Shown in pieces: positions 47,437 to 55,825 of a stretch of 64,000 bases of DNA. A program made the position numbers and the translations under genes. Every line of letters starts with the position of its first letter. Position 1 is the first letter of the stretch. The stretch lies in the NCBI GenBank assembly GCA_963779325.1, contig CAVZXS010000009.1, positions 109,221 to 173,220 on the forward strand, read 5' to 3'. Origin of the DNA: CAVZXS01 sp963779325 (GTDB taxonomy: Bacteria; Bacteroidota; Bacteroidia; Chitinophagales; Chitinophagaceae). The notes beneath the pieces are model-generated. The model ran no database searches and was not told the origin of the DNA. It was given only the letters and a program-made list of their open reading frames with translations.

Positions 47437-48093
47437 TTAAAAGGGTTTCGCTGTTATATTCTCTGTTCTTTTTAGTACATTGTTTTTTACCATATTTTTT
47501 ACAATCATCTGTCCGTACTCGTGTCCCATACTTTCTGAATTGACGGGATCGAAAGATTGTGTTTGCACGGAGTACAGTAATTTTTGATCACTCATGTCAT
47601 AAAAATTACTCTCCCAAAAATATTTGGTGTCGGTAACATAATAACCCGGCTCATAAATGCGGCGATACAATGCGGTGCGATAGCCCCAAAACCGGTTGTA
47701 ATAATATCCGTAAGGAGAATAGTGCATCGTACCCGGCACATATTTCCTTTCTTTTTGTTTATCCAGCAGTACAATGGTAATGACGGCATCAATGCCGCTG
47801 TTTTTTAATTCACTTATCGCGGTTTCTTCATCCATTTTATCAAAAGCCTTGGGTCCGTACTGTTTGAGCGATGATACGGCGTTGTAACCCAATTCTTTTA
47901 AATCATCGGCAAAATGATTCTCCATATTCTCCTGTATGGTTCTGTCCGCTTCGCGAATAAGACTGAGTACCATTACCTTGTTATACGTTTTCGGAGTTAC
48001 ATTTTCAGCTTTCCACGATGTGGTAATTTTTGATGTAGAACATCCTGCGGCTGCAAGCAACAAAGCAAGGCCAACCCACTTTATATTTTTCAT
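47437..48093 (-). CDS. DUF4136-like lipoprotein
   Basis: The 218-residue protein has a lipoprotein signal with lipobox AAAGC at C18. The mature part (ITTSWKAENV..., VLVSLIREADRT-like KVMVLSLIREADRTIQENMENHFADDL) resembles DUF4136/CsgG-like envelope lipoproteins. A Tyr-rich segment (SPYGYYYNRFWGYR) lies in the middle. It probably sits in the outer membrane. The DUF2892 gene follows after 23 bases. Confidence 0.7.
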   Translation of the reverse strand: MKNIKWVGLALLLAAAGCSTSKITTSWKAENVTPKTYNKVMVLSLIREADRTIQENMENHFADDLKELGYNAVSSLKQYGPKAFDKMDEETAISELKNSGIDAVITIVLLDKQKERKYVPGTMHYSPYGYYYNRFWGYRTALYRRIYEPGYYVTDTKYFWESNFYDMSDQKLLYSVQTQSFDPVNSESMGHEYGQMIVKNMVKNNVLKRTENITAKPF

Positions 48094-48243
48094 ATTTTGT
48101 TTATTTATTTTTCAGTTGCAAGTTATCCGTAAAAGAATTGCAGCCAAATGATGACCGTCAATGAAAAAGGGGATTGTAATCAGTATTGGTTCCTGCTTTA
48201 TCTTTATCACTTCGCAGATGCGGATATAATTATTTTTCGACCC

Positions 48244-49158
48244 ATGTCCCAATTACTTAAAATTGCTTACGATTCCGTTTATGCACACCCATTGCCCCAA
48301 GGGCATCGCTTTCCCATGCTGAAGTATGAACTGATACCCGGGCAATTGTTACATGAAGGAATCATTACAAAAGCTAATTTATTTGCACCGCAGGTTTGTG
48401 CAAATGAAATTGTGCTTTGGACGCATGATGAAATGTATTTAAAAAAATTGCTGGAACAAACTCTTTCAGCCAAAGAGCAACGTCATATTGGCTTTCCGCA
48501 ATCGCCGTTACTTACACAGCGGGAGTTGGTAATTACACAAGGCACTATTGAGTGCTGTAAGTATGCATTTGAGAACGGCTTGGCGATGAATGTAGCCGGC
48601 GGTACGCATCATGCTTTTGCCGACAGGGGGGAGGGGTTTTGCCTGTTGAATGATATAGCGACGGCGGCTAATTATTTACTGAAGAAAAAACAGGCCAAAA
48701 AAATCCTGATTATTGATTTGGATGTGCACCAGGGAAACGGTACCGCCAACTTATTTGAAAATGAAACCCGTGTTTTTACTTTCAGTATGCACGGCGAACA
48801 CAATTATCCTTTTCGTAAAGAAAAAAGCGATTTGGATGTACCGCTGAAAGACGGTACGGATGATACTGCCTACTTAAATTTGTTACAAAGCATTTTACCG
48901 GGGCTTATTGAAAAAGAAAAACCTGACCTGGCATTTTATTTATCAGGTGTAGATATTTTAGCTACTGATAAATACGGTAAACTGAAAGTAACTATGAACG
49001 GCTGCAGGCAAAGAGATGAAATTGTTTTCTCGTTGTTGAAAAAAAATAATATTCCCTGCGTGGTGGCTATGGGCGGCGGCTACAGCGAGGATGTAAAAAT
49101 TATAACCGAAGCACATTGTAATACGTTCAGTACGGCGAAAGATATTTTTGCGTTGTGA
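48244..49158 (+). CDS. histone deacetylase-family (acetoin utilisation-like) hydrolase
   Basis: The 304-residue zinc hydrolase has GGTHHAFADRGEGFC with the active-site His pair, and LDVHQGNGTANLF with the zinc-binding Asp/His. FYLSGVDILATDKYGKL carries the second zinc Asp. Bacterial members deacetylate small molecules, acetylpolyamines or proteins. The start is placed at ATG 48244; the longer frame from 48148 has a non-conserved leader. Confidence 0.87.
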   Translation: MSQLLKIAYDSVYAHPLPQGHRFPMLKYELIPGQLLHEGIITKANLFAPQVCANEIVLWTHDEMYLKKLLEQTLSAKEQRHIGFPQSPLLTQRELVITQGTIECCKYAFENGLAMNVAGGTHHAFADRGEGFCLLNDIATAANYLLKKKQAKKILIIDLDVHQGNGTANLFENETRVFTFSMHGEHNYPFRKEKSDLDVPLKDGTDDTAYLNLLQSILPGLIEKEKPDLAFYLSGVDILATDKYGKLKVTMNGCRQRDEIVFSLLKKNNIPCVVAMGGGYSEDVKIITEAHCNTFSTAKDIFAL

Positions 49159-49329
49159 TGTTGATATTGTTACTGTCTTCTTTTAATCTCTCAGGTTTAT
49201 TATCTTTTTTTTATCGCTCGGCTATTTTTAATCAACAATTACCGGTATAGAAAATGAAAAGAATAGTTTGGATGACGAAATGGATGCTTTGAAATGATTT
49301 GTATCATAATAATCCCTTACTTAATAAAA

Positions 49330-49337
49330 TACCTTTG
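49330..49337 (+). promoter_or_regulatory. -7 box for small membrane protein gene
   Basis: TACCTTTG matches TAnnTTTG and ends 19 bases before the ATG at 49357. A -33 element at proper distance is not clear. Confidence 0.35.
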
Positions 49338-49356
49338 TTTACCTAAAAATTAATTT

Positions 49357-49509
49357 ATGGGAAACTTGCTTTATATCATCGCCGTTATCCTTATAATTGG
49401 ATGGTTGTTAGGATTTTTCGTATTTCATGCAGGCGGACTTATTCATGCACTGCTTATTATTGCCGTTATTGCCATACTATTAAGGATTATTCAGGGAAAA
49501 AAAGTATAA
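49357..49509 (+). CDS. lmo0937-family small membrane protein
   Basis: The 50-codon gene encodes MGNLLYIIAVILIIGWLLGF followed by a second hydrophobic helix and the tail RIIQGKKV. The GWLLGFF and VFHAGGLIHALLIIAVIA segments are the hallmark of this family of ~50-residue, two-helix stress-related membrane proteins. It is very short but has clear family character, and its ATG and TAA are in frame. Confidence 0.85.
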   Translation: MGNLLYIIAVILIIGWLLGFFVFHAGGLIHALLIIAVIAILLRIIQGKKV

Positions 49510-49726
49510 GTTTTTTTGAAGGCTTTTTGGTTATGTGCAGACGCAAAGGTACTTAACGGGGTATATTCAATAAATACGAAACGATGAACACGTTACAGGC
49601 AAGGTATTGTCGTATGTAATTTATTTTAAAATATTGCGCAGTATATAAAGAAATGAGTAAAATAAAATTTAATTTCTCAGCCGATACAAAACCATACTAC
49701 AGGCAATGCTGATTTAAAGCCCTCCT

Positions 49727-50023
49727 TTATTCATCCTCATACATACGCAGCCTGTTGGTTAAATATACTATCTGTCGCTGCATTTCGTTCATACGTTCTA
49801 ATAAATAGGTAATGGTTTCAATACCTTCGGGGTTTATACCCATTTCATAATGCAAACGCACCATTTTTTCTAAATGACCGACTTGACTCAGTGGCACAAA
49901 TATTTTTTCTTCCCGGTTAATAATTTCTATCAGCCCGCTTTCGTGCAGGGTATAAACAAAAGACTGCTCAATGTTGTAATGAATACAAAATTCTTCAACT
50001 GCTATCATTTCTTCCGTTTGCAT
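49727..50023 (-). CDS. cbpM: CbpM-like chaperone modulator
   Basis: The 98-residue protein resembles CbpM, a MerR-like helix-turn-helix protein that inhibits the co-chaperone CbpA (IAVEEFCIHYNIEQSFVYTLHESGLIEI, then a helical tail). It lies 10 bases after the cbpA-like gene in the same operon, as in Enterobacteria. Confidence 0.85.
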   Translation of the reverse strand: MQTEEMIAVEEFCIHYNIEQSFVYTLHESGLIEIINREEKIFVPLSQVGHLEKMVRLHYEMGINPEGIETITYLLERMNEMQRQIVYLTNRLRMYEDE

Positions 50024-50033
50024 ACAAAAGGGT

Positions 50034-50912
50034 TTATTTAAGTTTACTCAATTGTGTAAAAAGCGCTTTTTGTTCTTCTGTAAGGTTAGCAGGCAATTTT
50101 ACTTCGTAAGTAACATATAAATCTCCTGCTTCGTCTTCTTTTTTATATACAGGAAAACCTTTTCCTTTCAGCCTTATCTTAGTAGCATGCTGTGTTTCAG
50201 GATTTACTTTCAATTTTACTTTTCCCTTGAGTGTATCAATAGTTGTTTCGCCGCCCAATACAGCGGTATATAAATCAATGGTGGCCGTGGTAAACAAATC
50301 GTTTCCCGAACGTTTAAATTGCGGATGCGGCGCTATAGAAAAAGTAATATACAAATCACCCGCAGGGCCGCCGTTTACACCCGGCTCGCCATAACTTCTT
50401 AGTTTTATAACCTGCCCGTTTTCAATACCCGCGGGTATGGTAATGCGTACATTTTTTTCATTTACAGAAAGTGTTTGCTGATGTGTTTGCATTGCATCCG
50501 CCAAACTTAATCTCAACTCGGCATGATAATCCTGCCCCTTGAATTTTGTTTGCTTCCTTCGTTCCGATCCTCCGAACATGGATTCAAAAAAGTCAGAGAA
50601 ATCGGCGCCGGCATCACCGTAAAACTGTTGTCCGCCTGTATATTGTGATTGCCGTTGCGACCGGCGTTGTTGTTCAAACTGATCCGCATGTTGCCAATCT
50701 TTGCCGTATGTATCGTACTTTTTTCTTTTTTCCGGGTCGCTCAATACTTCGTTGGCTTCATTTACCTGTTGAAATTTTTTATGCGCCTCCTTATCATTGG
50801 GGTTAAGATCGGGGTGCAGCTTCCTGGCTAATTTTCGGTAAGCTTTTTTTATATCTTCTTCCGAAGCGGTTTTATCAACACCTAATATTTTATAATAATC
50901 TATAAACTCCAT
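50034..50912 (-). CDS. cbpA: CbpA-like DnaJ-family co-chaperone
   Basis: The 292-residue protein has a J domain (residues 4-70) with the HPD motif (KLHPDLNPND) that stimulates DnaK. A Gly/Gln/Phe-rich linker and the two beta-barrel DnaJ C-terminal domains follow. There is no CxxCxGxG zinc finger, so it is the CbpA type rather than DnaJ. It binds unfolded proteins and, in E. coli, curved DNA. Confidence 0.9.
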   Translation of the reverse strand: MEFIDYYKILGVDKTASEEDIKKAYRKLARKLHPDLNPNDKEAHKKFQQVNEANEVLSDPEKRKKYDTYGKDWQHADQFEQQRRSQRQSQYTGGQQFYGDAGADFSDFFESMFGGSERRKQTKFKGQDYHAELRLSLADAMQTHQQTLSVNEKNVRITIPAGIENGQVIKLRSYGEPGVNGGPAGDLYITFSIAPHPQFKRSGNDLFTTATIDLYTAVLGGETTIDTLKGKVKLKVNPETQHATKIRLKGKGFPVYKKEDEAGDLYVTYEVKLPANLTEEQKALFTQLSKLK

Positions 50913-51028
50913 ACTGCATTTTTATCGTCAACAAAACTGTTTGAAAATCATTCTGCCCAATTAATTGAGATATTGGCGGCCTCGCCAACCGCTTTATGCG
51001 ATATATTAATTTTGCCTATTGCCGCTAT

Positions 51029-52603
51029 TTATTTTTTCATCCATTCAAATTTTTCGTATACATCTTCAAAAAATAAAATTCTCCCCGCGGCATCTGTACC
51101 CGCAGGGTTGTACCACACTATTACCGGCATGTGTTCATCAGCATGAACACTGATTGGTTTTTGATTTCGCAAACATCCCTTTTGTTCCAGCGTGTCTATC
51201 GCAATTTTATTATTCTTTAAAATAAGATGACCCATTTCCATTGGTTTTTCTATACGCATACAACCGTGACTGAAGAAACGCCGGTTCATCATAAACAAAC
51301 TTTTATTGGGCGTATCGTGCAGGTAAACGCCTGAAGGACTGTAAAAATTTAATTTTAATAATCCCAATGCATTATCGCAACCGGTACTCTGGCGCAGGAG
51401 GTAAGGAAAATAAGCTGTACTTAGTGCATGCCAGTTAATGGCATACGGATCCATAATTTTTCCCGCACTGTTTAATACCTGGTAATTATTGGCATCAATA
51501 TAGCCGGGGTTTCGCTTAATAGACGGCAACAACTCTTTGGTAGCAATACTGTACGGCACATGCCAGTAAGGATAAAGGATCACTTCATTTACTTTACTTG
51601 CCAGCGTAGGAGTGGGGGTTGCTTTCTTTCCTGCAATTATCCGCATTTCAAGCAGCACGTTATTTTTTTGATACACTTTTAAATAAGCCGCGGGAATATT
51701 AACAACAATCACCGATTGGTTTTGTATAAAACCCGACAACCAGCGATAGTAGTTGACAGATAAGTTTAATTGCCGCAGTCGTACACTCAGCGGAACATTT
51801 AAATGCTGCATGATATTGCTCCGAAGGGTACCGTCGGGCGGCAGTGTAAACTGTCGCTGCGCTTCTTTTACTTTTTGTTTCAGTGTGCTGTCGGGCAAAT
51901 TGTAGTTTACCGAATCGATAATACCTAATTGATACAGTTTTAAAATCAACGGCTTGTTGGCGCCGCTCATTTTATTAGATGTGATTATAACTTCCGAAAA
52001 TTCATTTGCAGTCAGTATATTTTGAAACCGGTTTATTTTATTTTCTATTGCGGGTATTTCAGCTACCGCGGGTAATAAATGTGCAAGCAGCAATTGCAAT
52101 GTATTTTTTGAAATATAGTCGGTCAACAAAGTTGGAATAGTATAAAAGCCCGGTACATAATTCAGGCCGTTGTATTCCAGGGCGGGTTTTGTATTGCCGT
52201 ACATTATATCATTATAAAAATGTACTGCCGCATCGGTAATGCGTACTTCAGCTTCCAATGAATCTTCTTTGGTTTCTATACGCACGGCATTGTTACGAAA
52301 CGATTCGATATAATTGAATTGATAATCTTTTTCATTGAGTCCTAAACGGGGCGACAATGACAGGTCGGTAAAAAAAACAATACGATTCCCCGTACTTTCT
52401 CCCGGTATCCAGGCGGGGCTGTAATTTAGCCGGGAATAGAAAACGGTAACTTCCGCCGTATGTTTTATACCCGCATCATTCATTTGTTTCGCATCTGAAA
52501 TAAATTGCTTTACATCGTCGCCGCTGATTTGAGCTAAGGCTGTAAAACCGCTTATACAACCAATAAGTATCGCCTGTATTTTTTTCCTGTTAATTATATT
52601 CAT
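51029..52603 (-). CDS. YcbB-like L,D-transpeptidase
   Basis: The 524-residue protein has a signal peptide (IGCISGFTALAQ). A long N-terminal scaffold contains a peptidoglycan-binding-like part (EAQRQFTLPPDGTLRSNIMQHLN). The C-terminal YkuD catalytic domain has the nucleophile in FSHGCMRIEKP. It forms 3-3 cross-links in peptidoglycan. The domain order matches LdtD/YcbB-type enzymes. A small coiled-coil gene lies just upstream by 5 bases. Confidence 0.87.
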   Translation of the reverse strand: MNIINRKKIQAILIGCISGFTALAQISGDDVKQFISDAKQMNDAGIKHTAEVTVFYSRLNYSPAWIPGESTGNRIVFFTDLSLSPRLGLNEKDYQFNYIESFRNNAVRIETKEDSLEAEVRITDAAVHFYNDIMYGNTKPALEYNGLNYVPGFYTIPTLLTDYISKNTLQLLLAHLLPAVAEIPAIENKINRFQNILTANEFSEVIITSNKMSGANKPLILKLYQLGIIDSVNYNLPDSTLKQKVKEAQRQFTLPPDGTLRSNIMQHLNVPLSVRLRQLNLSVNYYRWLSGFIQNQSVIVVNIPAAYLKVYQKNNVLLEMRIIAGKKATPTPTLASKVNEVILYPYWHVPYSIATKELLPSIKRNPGYIDANNYQVLNSAGKIMDPYAINWHALSTAYFPYLLRQSTGCDNALGLLKLNFYSPSGVYLHDTPNKSLFMMNRRFFSHGCMRIEKPMEMGHLILKNNKIAIDTLEQKGCLRNQKPISVHADEHMPVIVWYNPAGTDAAGRILFFEDVYEKFEWMKK

Positions 52604-52608
52604 CCCGG

Positions 52609-53031
52609 CTATATATTTTCTGACAGGTAACTGTTGAATTCCGTTTTCAATTTACCAAACTGTTTTTCCGCATTGCTTATATTACTGCGAAGCGTTTTTA
52701 ATTTCTTATCTACTTTGTGTATAAGACTGCCGTCTTCAAATATTTCTCTTGCCAGCAGCTTGTCCAATTCGGCCACTTCGTTGCGCAGCAAACCAATCAT
52801 CTCATCTTCCTTTACAAACCGGCTCTGAAAGCTTTCCACTTCATCCAGTAAGTTTTTGTCAAACCTGTCTTTCAGAATTTCGGACAGCCTGTTTTTCAGG
52901 TGAATGTTTTCGTCCACCATAAAACCCAGTAACCTTTTCCAGGTTTCCGCTTCGTACTGTAATTGTTTTAATTTTAGCTCGGGCATAAAAACCGGTTTAA
53001 AGTGCTTGTTATGAATTATGCTATTTTGCAT
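52609..53031 (-). CDS. coiled-coil protein, unknown
   Basis: The 140-residue all-helical protein has heptad-like regions (LKQLQYEAETWKRLLGFM, EVAELDKLLAREIF, VDKKLKTLRSNISNAEKQFG). No signal peptide or membrane helix is seen. It precedes the L,D-transpeptidase gene by 5 bases, so it shares its transcript. The function is unknown. Confidence 0.7.
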   Translation of the reverse strand: MQNSIIHNKHFKPVFMPELKLKQLQYEAETWKRLLGFMVDENIHLKNRLSEILKDRFDKNLLDEVESFQSRFVKEDEMIGLLRNEVAELDKLLAREIFEDGSLIHKVDKKLKTLRSNISNAEKQFGKLKTEFNSYLSENI

Positions 53032-53170
53032 AGGGCTTGTTTTTTTATATTAATTAATTGATCCCCTGTAAAGATATTATTGTGGAGGAGTCGGGGTAAT
53101 AATTTTAATCAGTAAAAATCCTGATAGTAGTCAATGATTGTATATGTCCGGGCATGGATCGCCTGACCAA

Positions 53171-53205
53171 AATGCCCCCTCTCGCCCGGGGCGAGAAGGG
53201 GCATT
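53171..53205. terminator. strong GC-rich hairpin after hsp20
   Basis: AATGCCCCCTCTCGCC and GGGCGAGAAGGGGCATT form a long near-perfect stem just downstream of the Hsp20 stop codon. It is probably a Rho-independent terminator, although the T-run on the reverse strand is short. Confidence 0.65.
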
Positions 53206-53222
53206 AAGCCGTAGCAGCAAGT

Positions 53223-53666
53223 TTATTTAACAGCGATGTGTTTTGCTGAAAGCTTTTTAGCTTCTTCTTTGCGCGGCAATGAAATTTTCAATACGCCATT
53301 TTCGTACTTCGCTTCAATTTTTTCTTTGTTGATTTCTTCGGGCAGTGTAAAACTGCGGCAGAAAGATGAATAGTTGTATTCCTTTCTTGTAAATTTCTTA
53401 TCTTTTTCTTCCTTGGTCTCTTCTTTTTCGCTGCTGATGTTAAGCATGTTACCTTCTACATCAATGTTGAAATCATCTTTCTTCATGCCGGGTACAGCCA
53501 GCGATACCATGTACTCATCTTTGTTCTCCGTAATATTTACAGCGGGTACATTCATGGTACGACCCGTAAAACCGCCGTTATCAAACCATTCGTTTCGGGG
53601 TTTGAAAAAATCATCAAATACTGACGGCATTCTTTCAGTTGCTTTAGCTAATGTTTGCGTTTCCAT
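53223..53666 (-). CDS. Hsp20/alpha-crystallin family small heat-shock protein
   Basis: The 147-residue protein has the alpha-crystallin domain (VNITENKDEYMVSLAVPGM to YENGVLKISLPRK), with the signature G-V-L-x-I-x-L near residue 130. It prevents aggregation of unfolded proteins. ATG 53666 is chosen because a perfect AGGAGG sits just before it. A further 28 upstream codons are in frame but not protein-like. A Shine-Dalgarno this strong is unusual for the phylum and for this window. Confidence 0.9.
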   Translation of the reverse strand: METQTLAKATERMPSVFDDFFKPRNEWFDNGGFTGRTMNVPAVNITENKDEYMVSLAVPGMKKDDFNIDVEGNMLNISSEKEETKEEKDKKFTRKEYNYSSFCRSFTLPEEINKEKIEAKYENGVLKISLPRKEEAKKLSAKHIAVK

Positions 53667-53922
53667 ACCACCTCCTTGTTTTTTAATAGTAAAGATTTTG
53701 TTTGCTACGCAAATGTATTTTCTATAGGGGGAGCAATCAAAGACTCTCATCAGTGCAATAGATGAGGTTGGTCAGTCTATTGGTAAAATATGTAAGCATA
53801 AACAAAGAATGAGAGCAATCACAGCCTTTGATGTCAACTGTCATTTACAAAATTTTTAATGAAGATTACTTTTAATTGTGAGAAGAGGGTAGTGTTTTAG
53901 CTAAAAAATTAAAAAAGAAAAG

Positions 53923-54135
53923 ATGAAAAAGAGAATTATAGCATTGTTGATTTTTACAACAATGGTAAGCGCTGCAGTTACTGCACAAACCCGGAACGGT
54001 TCTTTGAATAGTGATTGGAATACCACAGCCAACCGGACGCCGGCGACTCTACCGGTAGCGGGATCGGCGGTAACAATAAACAATGCCGTTGCTTTCAGAC
54101 ATACTGAGGGCCTGTTTAAAAAAAGAAAAGCATAG
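53923..54135 (+). pseudogene. truncated secreted protein gene
   Basis: A complete signal peptide (RIIALLIFTTMVSAAVTAQ) and about 35 mature residues (SLNSDWNTTANRTPATLPVAGSAVTINNAV) begin what looks like a surface protein with beta-helix repeats. From about 54085 the sequence becomes a recombinase in another frame and the reading ends at 54135. The gene is cut by deletion or insertion at about 54080-54090. Confidence 0.6.
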
Positions 54136-54427
54136 ACCCGTTATGTATTTATTTGAAGGCGAAAAACGGGGAGAACCTTACAGCATCCGAAGTGCGCAAC
54201 AAATTTTTACAAGTGCCAAGGCAAAGGCGGGTGTTTCGAAAGCGATTAGTTTTCATGGCTTACGTCATAGTTTTGCTACCCATTTAATTGAAAAAGGGAC
54301 TGATGTAACTATGATACAAAAACTGCTTGGCCACAATGACTTAAGAACCACACTTCTTTACCTGCATACAAGCAATAAAGATTTGCTGAAAATCATTAGT
54401 CCATTGGATGATTTAGCACTAACATAG
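54085..54427 (+). pseudogene. C-terminal fragment of a tyrosine recombinase
   Basis: About 110 residues form the end of the catalytic domain: HGLRHSFATHLIEKG (H and R of the active site), KLLGHNDLRTT (second H) and LLYLHTS (catalytic Tyr), then KIISPLDDLALT. The N-terminal binding domain and the first Arg are missing. It is similar to, but clearly diverged from, the recombinase at 63478. There is no extra IntI-specific segment in the part that remains. The cassette-like array starts right after its stop codon. Confidence 0.7.
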
Positions 54428-54429
54428 TT

Positions 54430-54554
54430 GTGCATTTGCGCTACCCGGCTGCAACCGCGTATTTTTTTGTAAATAATTAGAAAAGAAGGTGTTGAAAAAA
54501 TTGTTTGTGAATAGTGAGTAGCGTACTTTAGCTCAAATACGCACGTTGGCAGTC
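54430..54554 (+). repeat. attC/attI-like site 1
   Basis: GTGCATTTGCGCTAC (54430-54444) pairs with the outer parts of GTAGCG...CAAATACGCAC (54518-54544), with a 12-base bulge. The right end GTTGGCAGTC (54545-54554) is the perfect inverted complement of GACTGCCAAC at 55454-55463, at the far end of the lipoprotein module. The pairing is weaker than in sites 2 and 3. Confidence 0.4.
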
Positions 54555-54611
54555 AGTGTAATCCTGCAACTCACAATTAGCAACGTTCTTTTAGAAACTC
54601 AAAACCTGAAT

Positions 54612-55433
54612 ATGAAAAAAATCTATTTAGCTGCTTTAGTTGCAATTTTAGTAATAAGTTGCAACAACGGGGGCAGGCAAAAGGAATTACAAAATACCCC
54701 TCAAGGTAGATTAGAGACTGGACAACAATATTTAGCTGCCAATGATTTCATAAACGCCAAAAAAACATTTAATGCTCTTATAGAAAAATTTCCTTTAACT
54801 GATGAAGCTAAGAAAGCACAATTATTAATCGCAGAAATTGAAAACAAAGAGAAAGCCCAAAATGAAGCTGATGGGGAAAAGAAAACTTTGTATTTCAAAT
54901 CTTTAAAAGAAAACTCTTCTGTAACAATTGAAAACGTTACTCTTAAATTCAATTCTATTACGACAGGTAACCGATGGATTTTTGAACATAATAAATATAG
55001 AATTGCTGAACGTGAAAATAAATACTTGTTGGCGAAAGTTTCAATTTCTTCTAATTTAAAAGAAACAAGAATACCTCTTGTTTCGGTGTATGAACTATCG
55101 GATGGAAAATTAAACCTTTTGGGAATTATGAGACGAGAATTTACGAACGAGCCTGATGGAGGTTATACCAATGTAGATTTCAAATATGTTAATACAGTTT
55201 CCTTTTCACAGGCATTTGAAATTTCAGAAGAGTCATTAAAAGAAAAGGCAATTTTTGTAGTTGTAAAACGAAATAATTGTTCCCGTTATGAAAGTGGTTA
55301 TTATTTAGACACAGACATTGAGAGAACTATAACTAAAGACAATAATCAGTGTGACATAAAGAACATTCTAAATGTTGATGACTTTAATAACGATTATGTA
55401 GTCGTTAAGATTCTTAATAAGAATAAACTGTGA
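54612..55433 (+). CDS. lipoprotein with TPR-like N-terminus (cassette A)
   Basis: The 273-residue protein has a lipoprotein signal with lipobox VISC at about C16. A helical repeat follows (GQQYLAANDFINAKKTFNALIEKFPLTDEAK), like the BamD/YfiO tetratricopeptide type. A beta-rich C-terminal domain of about 150 residues has no known match. An in-frame ATG-less extension upstream to 54546 is not used, since the signal peptide starts at ATG 54612. The gene is the only one between 10-base inverted repeats at 54545 and 55454. The function is unknown. Confidence 0.72.
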   Translation: MKKIYLAALVAILVISCNNGGRQKELQNTPQGRLETGQQYLAANDFINAKKTFNALIEKFPLTDEAKKAQLLIAEIENKEKAQNEADGEKKTLYFKSLKENSSVTIENVTLKFNSITTGNRWIFEHNKYRIAERENKYLLAKVSISSNLKETRIPLVSVYELSDGKLNLLGIMRREFTNEPDGGYTNVDFKYVNTVSFSQAFEISEESLKEKAIFVVVKRNNCSRYESGYYLDTDIERTITKDNNQCDIKNILNVDDFNNDYVVVKILNKNKL

Positions 55434-55453
55434 TATAGTAGACAAAAAACACC

Positions 55454-55657
55454 GACTGCCAACAGCGAGGTTTTGCGTCAGCGGGGGGCGACGAACATAT
55501 CCTCATCTTAGTGCTACTATCAGCTGCATATCCGGCTGACCGAACACAGATGAGCAACAGAATATATTTTCAACTTTTGTATCTTTAATCGGCTTCGGTT
55601 CCGGGCTGAACGTTTTCCAAATGCCCCGCCGAACGCAAAGCCCTACCGTAAGCGGTC
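55454..55657 (+). repeat. attC-like site 2 (~204 nt palindrome)
   Basis: The left arm GGTTTTGCGTCAGCGGGG (55469-55486) pairs with CCCCGCCGAACGCAAAGCC (55624-55642), with two differences and one bulge. Outer boxes GACTGCCAAC (55454-55463) and GTAAGCGGTC (55648-55657) pair at 7 of 10 positions. The 137-base middle contains TTTCAACTTTTGTA and CATATCCGGCTGACCG, both repeated in site 3. Confidence 0.6.
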
Positions 55658-55825
55658 ATGCTATAGCGACCCTACAACCACCAAACTAACAAACAAAAAT
55701 GGACAGACATGCCAACTCAATTATCCCCAATTTTTCTTTCGGCCAGACACTACACTCATAAAATAAAAATAATATCATAAAATAACAAATAAAACAATAA
55801 ATTAGAGCTATTAAATCTTGTCGTT

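Noticed and set aside
54085..54427. Calling the recombinase fragment an integron integrase
   Set aside because: The remaining part lacks the extra IntI-type segment and resembles general XerD-like enzymes, so I kept it as a tyrosine recombinase fragment.
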